DNA of 64,000 bases from Bradyrhizobium sp. WSM3983 (GTDB taxonomy: Bacteria; Pseudomonadota; Alphaproteobacteria; Rhizobiales; Xanthobacteraceae), in the NCBI RefSeq assembly GCF_000473045.1, contig NZ_AXAY01000033.1, positions 1 through 64,000 on the forward strand. The letters run 5' to 3'. Positions 59,855 through 64,000 of this stretch are shown here, piece after piece; position 1 is the stretch's first letter; each line of letters starts with the position of its first letter. The notes below the pieces were generated by a model. It had not been told where the DNA came from. It was given only the letters and a program-made list of their open reading frames with translations, and ran no database searches. A program made the translations under genes and the position numbers.

Positions 59855-62218
59855 GTGGGCCGAACAGCACGCCGGATCGGCTTGTTTGTCCAATGCGCGT
59901 TGGTCTACACGCTTTTGACGGCGTGCAACACGATGTCCGGGCTTGCTCCCTACGAGACGCGCGATCCCGACACTTTCGACAAGGTACGCTCACTCGATTT
60001 GCTGCCGCGCGATCCCGCGCAGGTCCAGGAACGGCAGGTCAATACCGGCGCCCGCGCGAAGCCCGCAATTTACGAGAGCGTTCGGGTCGACGATACGCCC
60101 GTCGCAAGCTCGCGCGCCGCGGCACAGCCCTCCGCGAGCGGCGAACGCTTCGAGCTCAATTTCGATAATTCCCCGGTAGCCTCGGTTTCCAAGGTGGTGC
60201 TCGGCGATATCCTCGGTGTCGGCTACGTGATCGACCAGCGCGTACAGGGTACGATCAGCCTGTCTTCCGGTCGTCCCATACCGAAGTCCGATGTTATCTT
60301 CGCGCTCGAGAACGCGTTGCGTATCGGCGGCGTCGCACTGCTGCGGGACGACACCGGATACCGACTGGTCCCGCAGGCCGAGGCTATCGGCGCCGGGGGC
60401 ATCGACAGCCCCGATCGCATGGAGCCGGGCTACGGCATTTCGGTCGTCCCGCTAGAGTTCGTCTCCGCGCAGACCGTCGTCAAACTGGTGGACGGTTTCA
60501 CCACGAAGCCCGGCATGGTGCGCGCAGACCCGGCTCGGAATCTTGTTCTGGTCCAGGGCTCCAGCAGCGAACGTCGCAGCGCAGTCGATCTGGTGCTCAG
60601 CTTCGACGCTGACTGGATGAAGGGGCAGTCCGTCGGCATATTCCCAATCCAGAACAGCAATCCGGGGCCAATCATTGCCGAGCTCGAGAAGATTGTCGAC
60701 TCTGGCGACGGTGGCGTGTCGCAGAACGTGGTCAAGTTTCAAGCGATCGCCAGGCTGAACGCCATTCTTGCGGTAACCCGCAAAGCGGAGCTCCTGAAGC
60801 GTGTCGAGACGTGGGTACGCCGCCTCGACACAACGAACAACGGGCGCTCGGCGGTTCACGTCTACCGCGTGAAATTTGGCGAGGCCAAGCAGATTGCCCG
60901 CGTCCTCAATGACATCTTTGCAGGAAGCGGCAGCGGCGGATCATCCGCGTCCGGTCTCGACAGCGCTGCCGGCCAGATTGCGCCAGGATCCGGACTGTCA
61001 TCGAGTTCTAGCGGCTCTCCACTGAGCCGGCTCTCGGCCTCTCCAACCAATACGTCACTAGGATCGTCAAGCGCCGGAGCGCAGTCTGCGGGCGGCACAT
61101 CGGCGAACAGCGGCGCCGGCGGCCTCTCGCGCGGAGAGGCCGGTTACGGCGCGACGGCTGGCAACCAGGGTAGCAGCTTGTTCGACAACGCCAGCACTGG
61201 CGGAAAGGCAGGCACGACCGGCGGCGGCCCGGCCGGCGTTCTCGACGGCGTGCGGATCACGGCTGACTCCGTCAACAACTCGCTGCTGATCTATGCCAGC
61301 CAGGAACAGTACGCGATCATCGAACAGACCATCCGCCAGATCGACCAACCTCAGCTGCAAGTCGCGATCGACGCGACGATTGCCGAGGTCACGCTGACGG
61401 ACGATCTGCAATACGGTGTCCAGTCCTACATCATGAGCAAGGACGTCGGGCTGAAGTCTGACGTAGGCTCCTTTGGCTATGCTGGCGCCACGGCCGCCGT
61501 CAACGCCGCGGGCAACGTCCTGCTCAATCGCGCCATCCCCGGCTTCAACTTCCTCGTCGGCTCAGCCACCACCCCGAGGGGAATCCTGAATGCGCTGCAT
61601 GCCGTCACGGACGTCAAGGTACTCTCGAATCCTTCGTTGGTCGTGATCGACAACCAGGTCGCGACATTGCAGGTCGGCGACGAGATTCCGATCCAGACTG
61701 GCAGTGCAACGGTACTTACCGGCAGCAACACGATCGCCAATACGACCGACTACCGCAGCACCGGCATCATTCTGCGCGTCGTGCCGCGCGTGAATGCCAA
61801 CGGCAATGTCCGCCTGGACGTCGAGCAAGAAATCAGCAACCCCGTCAACAACTCGACGTCATCGACGTCCTCCTCGACTTCGACAAACTCGCTGACGCCC
61901 ACTGTTTCGACGCGCAAAGTGCGAAGCTCGATTGCGGTTGCAAGCGGACAAACCGTCCTGCTCGCCGGCCTGATCAGCGACACCCAGAACCGGACACGAT
62001 CCGGCATTCCGGGCCTCGACCAGATTCCGGGACTTGGCGATGTCCTGTCGCAAACGGAAAAGACCATCAAACGTACCGAATTGATCATTTTCATTCGCCC
62101 GCAAATCATCCGAGATGGTGCAGACGCGCACTTCGTGGCGGAAGAGCTGCGGACAAAGCTTCGTGGCACGATCGAGGCCTCCGGATCGACCCTGGGGCCG
62201 ACTCCCCACGTTCGCTGA
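59855..62218 (+). CDS. gspD: T2SS outer-membrane secretin GspD
   Basis: Outer-membrane secretin, 787 residues. GTG 59855 has TGAGG 6 nt upstream; GTG 59843 is an alternative. The lipoprotein-like signal LVYTLLTAC gives an acylated Cys near residue 24. N0 domain about 100-175 (FELNFDNSPVASVSKVVLGD, LGVGYVIDQRVQGTISL), N1-N2 (VVPLEFVSAQTVVKLVDGF, AVHVYRVKFGEAKQIARVLN), a glycine/serine-rich low-complexity insert (about 365-460), N3 (DSVNNSLLIYASQEQYAIIE) and the secretin C-domain (IDATIAEVTLTDDLQYGVQS, NPSLVVIDNQVATLQVGDE, GIILRVVPRVNANGNVRLDV, GQTVLLAGLISDTQ). The insert makes it longer than average. Confidence 0.94.
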   Translation: MGRTARRIGLFVQCALVYTLLTACNTMSGLAPYETRDPDTFDKVRSLDLLPRDPAQVQERQVNTGARAKPAIYESVRVDDTPVASSRAAAQPSASGERFELNFDNSPVASVSKVVLGDILGVGYVIDQRVQGTISLSSGRPIPKSDVIFALENALRIGGVALLRDDTGYRLVPQAEAIGAGGIDSPDRMEPGYGISVVPLEFVSAQTVVKLVDGFTTKPGMVRADPARNLVLVQGSSSERRSAVDLVLSFDADWMKGQSVGIFPIQNSNPGPIIAELEKIVDSGDGGVSQNVVKFQAIARLNAILAVTRKAELLKRVETWVRRLDTTNNGRSAVHVYRVKFGEAKQIARVLNDIFAGSGSGGSSASGLDSAAGQIAPGSGLSSSSSGSPLSRLSASPTNTSLGSSSAGAQSAGGTSANSGAGGLSRGEAGYGATAGNQGSSLFDNASTGGKAGTTGGGPAGVLDGVRITADSVNNSLLIYASQEQYAIIEQTIRQIDQPQLQVAIDATIAEVTLTDDLQYGVQSYIMSKDVGLKSDVGSFGYAGATAAVNAAGNVLLNRAIPGFNFLVGSATTPRGILNALHAVTDVKVLSNPSLVVIDNQVATLQVGDEIPIQTGSATVLTGSNTIANTTDYRSTGIILRVVPRVNANGNVRLDVEQEISNPVNNSTSSTSSSTSTNSLTPTVSTRKVRSSIAVASGQTVLLAGLISDTQNRTRSGIPGLDQIPGLGDVLSQTEKTIKRTELIIFIRPQIIRDGADAHFVAEELRTKLRGTIEASGSTLGPTPHVR

Positions 62219-62269
62219 TCACCGGCGTGCCCGGCGGGGATGTCATAGAGAGGGGCGCGAGTTGATCGT

Positions 62270-62758
62270 ATGAGCAGGTTCATCAGTTGCGCTCTTCTCG
62301 TCGCGATGCTCCTTATGGATGCGGCACACGCGGAGCCGCTTGCGCCTGGCGGTGCAGCGTTCAGCCGTGGTGACTACAATCGGGCCGCGCAGCTTCTGCT
62401 CCCGGCGGCCGAACGCGGCAACTCGCGAGCGCAAGGCATGATCGGGTTCATGTATGCGACCGGCCAGGGCCTTCCACAGTCCTATGACGCCGCGGCCTAC
62501 TGGTACCGGCTCTCGGCCGAACAGGGCAACACGACGGCGCAATATCTCCTCGGCCTTGCCTACGACAAGGGTCAGGGCGTTCCGGCCGATGACGTCGCCG
62601 CGTATAAATGGCTCAACCTTGCGACCGCTCACGCGCCGAAACCGCTGCGCGAGAACTACGCCAAGCTGCGAAACGCGGTCGCCTCGAAGATGAGTCGCGG
62701 TCAGATCGAGGCGGGTCAGTGGTATGCTCTGCGCTGGCCGGCCGATTCTCCGTTCTGA
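62270..62758 (+). CDS. Exported Sel1-repeat protein
   Basis: 162 residues, ATG 62270, with a signal peptide (MSRFISCALLVAMLLMDAAHA). Two to three Sel1-like TPR repeats: GDYNRAAQLLLPAAERGNSR, AQGMIGFMYATGQGLPQSYD and AQYLLGLAYDKGQGVPADDV, then AAYKWLNLATAH and a C-terminal helix. Sel1 repeats bind protein partners; the protein is probably periplasmic. It follows gspD after 51 nt on the same strand and may be co-transcribed, so a T2SS accessory role is possible. Confidence 0.88.
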   Translation: MSRFISCALLVAMLLMDAAHAEPLAPGGAAFSRGDYNRAAQLLLPAAERGNSRAQGMIGFMYATGQGLPQSYDAAAYWYRLSAEQGNTTAQYLLGLAYDKGQGVPADDVAAYKWLNLATAHAPKPLRENYAKLRNAVASKMSRGQIEAGQWYALRWPADSPF

Positions 62759-62962
62759 ACCACCGCATAAGTCGAGATCGCCACGGGATCAGTCTCCTTT
62801 TCGAACGGAATCCAGCGAACTTTGCACACCGGCGACATGCGTCGAGGCGGAGTTGCTAACGTTTAATGTTATAGATATAGTAACTTCATGATAGTGCCAC
62901 GCTCGACCGACAGTATGCCGCCAGGTTAAATTTGGCATTGGCCGCTCCTTTTTAGAGAGGAT
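62759..62962. promoter_or_regulatory. Intergenic region upstream of the Hint-domain gene
   Basis: 204 bases, AT-rich at 62855-62900 (GTTTAATGTTATAGATATAG, then TTCATGATAGTG with the ATGATA core). Probably carries the promoter of the Hint gene. AGAGAGG at 62954-62960 is the RBS. Confidence 0.35.
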
Positions 62963-63712
62963 ATGAAAATGATTGATGAGTCCGGACCACAAGCCACGCC
63001 GACTGAACGGAAATCGACGACCACCCGGCGGCAGATGCTGGCCGGTCAGGCGAAAGCGCTTCTCGCGATGGGCGCGACGGTTCTCATGGCCACCACGGCG
63101 AAAGCTGCTCCGCGTCCGCCTTGCTTCGTGCGGGGAACGAAGCTTCGTTCGACCGACGGCGAGCTAAGCGTCGAGACCATCGCGGTCGGCGACCAGCTCA
63201 TGACGGTGAGCGGAGCTTTCCGTCCCGTTGTCTGGGTGGGCAGCTGGCTGGGTCAAAAGCGCGCTGGCGAGTCCTGGAGCAAGCAGATGCGGCCGGTGCG
63301 CATCAAGCAATCGGCGCTCGCTCCGAACGTGCCTTACGAAGACCTCCTGATCTCGCAGGGACATGCGATCTTCATCGACGGTCTCCTCGTTCCGGCTGGC
63401 GAGCTCGTGAACGGCACCACCGTCCTGCTGGAGACCGCGGACGAGAGCGACACGCTGGAGTATTTCCACGTCAAGCTGGCAAGCCATGATATGGTTCTCG
63501 CCGCCGGCGCTCCGGTTGAAACGCTGCTCCACCACCCCGCCGCCACGGATCTCGAGGGCCGCCGGATGCAGGCCGGACCGTATTGCGCTCCAGTCGTTTG
63601 CAAGGGCCTTCCCGGGGTGCTGTGGTCGCGATCGCGCCGCATTGTGACGCCGCTGTTCGGACCTCAGAAACTCGATGTTATTCGCGAGCGGCTGGTGCGC
63701 CAACCCTCCTGA
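62963..63712 (+). CDS. Hint-domain protein with Tat-like leader
   Basis: 249 residues from ATG 62963; ATG 62969 is better spaced (8 nt) from the AGAGAGG site. A leader with TTTRRQMLAGQAKALLAMGA resembles a twin-arginine signal and ends near TTAKAAP. The Hint (hedgehog/intein-type) domain follows at once: PPCFVRGTKLRSTDG (nucleophile Cys54), LSVETIAVGDQLMTVSGAFR, VVWVGSW, LISQGHAIFIDGLLVPAGEL, and the C-terminal block EYFHVKLASHDMVLAAGAPV. Hint domains cleave peptide bonds by Cys attack; here no large extein is attached, so its target is unclear. It is the last gene of the window. Confidence 0.85.
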   Translation: MKMIDESGPQATPTERKSTTTRRQMLAGQAKALLAMGATVLMATTAKAAPRPPCFVRGTKLRSTDGELSVETIAVGDQLMTVSGAFRPVVWVGSWLGQKRAGESWSKQMRPVRIKQSALAPNVPYEDLLISQGHAIFIDGLLVPAGELVNGTTVLLETADESDTLEYFHVKLASHDMVLAAGAPVETLLHHPAATDLEGRRMQAGPYCAPVVCKGLPGVLWSRSRRIVTPLFGPQKLDVIRERLVRQPS

Positions 63713-64000
63713 GATTTGGGGCCCGCGCGACGACGGCTTCGCCGGACCTGTTCATGGCCCGGCGATGGCAAAGCGGAGGGCTCGAGCGCGCCCCTTTCGA
63801 CCCTCCAGCTCCGCGGGTCCGGGCTGCAAAGGTAAATGCAATTCGATCAAATTGACCCGATGGCTTGGGGAATCTCGAATCTTCCGTGCCAATGCTCCTC
63901 AGTTGCTACGAAACTGGGGAGTGGGCGCCTTGGCCGCCGACATAAGAGATCGCAAACCTTGTCGGAATGCCGAGATCGCCCGAGCGTCGCGCTATATCGC
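63713..64000. other. Window end, no gene recognised
   Basis: 288 bases after the Hint gene. Short ORFs on both strands have no family features. No terminator or tRNA was recognised; a gene may begin just outside the window. Confidence 0.3.

Overview
This window is GC-rich, densely coding DNA from an alphaproteobacterium, most likely a Bradyrhizobium-type member of the Rhizobiales. That placement rests on protein character: a Rhizobiales-style GspC/GspN-like protein, a family of 'putative porin' proteins, FkbM and Hint-domain proteins, and a split T2SS. It is inference, because no rRNA or tRNA gene is present to confirm it. The window reads as one large envelope and secretion region in which exopolysaccharide (EPS) genes, a two-partner secretion (TPS) system and a type II secretion system (T2SS) are interleaved.

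Layout. 1-5478: start of an EPS locus with the 5' part of gmd (GDP-mannose dehydratase), a Wzz/BY-kinase chain-length regulator, an orphan IS3 OrfA-like HTH gene, and the polyprenyl-phosphate glycosyl-1-phosphate transferase that starts repeat-unit assembly. 5648-14016: a tight seven-gene minus-strand operon, in order of transcription TpsB transporter, DUF2341-LamG-ExbB fusion, ExbD, TonB, porin, periplasmic coiled-coil protein, parvulin. 14322-15195: divergent ECF sigma factor and a stand-alone FecR N-terminal (DUF4880) protein. 15211-17782: Wza-like export lipoprotein, a small periplasmic protein and a lytic transglycosylase. 18668-31948: a 4426-codon TpsA exoprotein. 32249-33055: a GspC/GspN-like T2SS component far from the other gsp genes.

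33327-42618 holds a GT2, a beta-helix pectate-lyase-like protein, an MBOAT/SGNH acyl-transfer pair, a GMC oxidoreductase and a GT4. 43006-44526 is a cysteine-rich PstS-like secreted protein with a strong RBS and its own terminator. 45019-51796 holds a second parvulin, Wzx flippase, FkbM methyltransferase, Wzy-like polymerase, GT4 and an acyltransferase. 52085-62218 holds the T2SS genes gspM, L, K, J, I, H, G, F, E (minus strand) and divergent gspD (plus strand). 62270-63712 holds a Sel1-repeat protein and a Hint-domain protein.

How it may work together. GPT, the glycosyltransferases, Wzx, Wzy, Wzz/BY-kinase and Wza make a complete Wzx/Wzy-type EPS pathway. MBOAT, SGNH, acyltransferase, FkbM, GMC oxidoreductase and the beta-helix protein could decorate or trim the polymer. 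The T2SS could export polymer-active enzymes or the PstS-like protein. The TpsB/TpsA pair could put a very large adhesin on the surface. The most unusual item is the operon joining TpsB to an ExbB-ExbD-TonB motor whose ExbB carries a lectin-like periplasmic head; its function is not known to me. Several promoter regions share short sequence elements (GTCAC about 100 nt upstream of start codons, and an AT-rich ATGATAT core), which may point to common control. No CRISPR array, tRNA, rRNA or complete IS element was seen.
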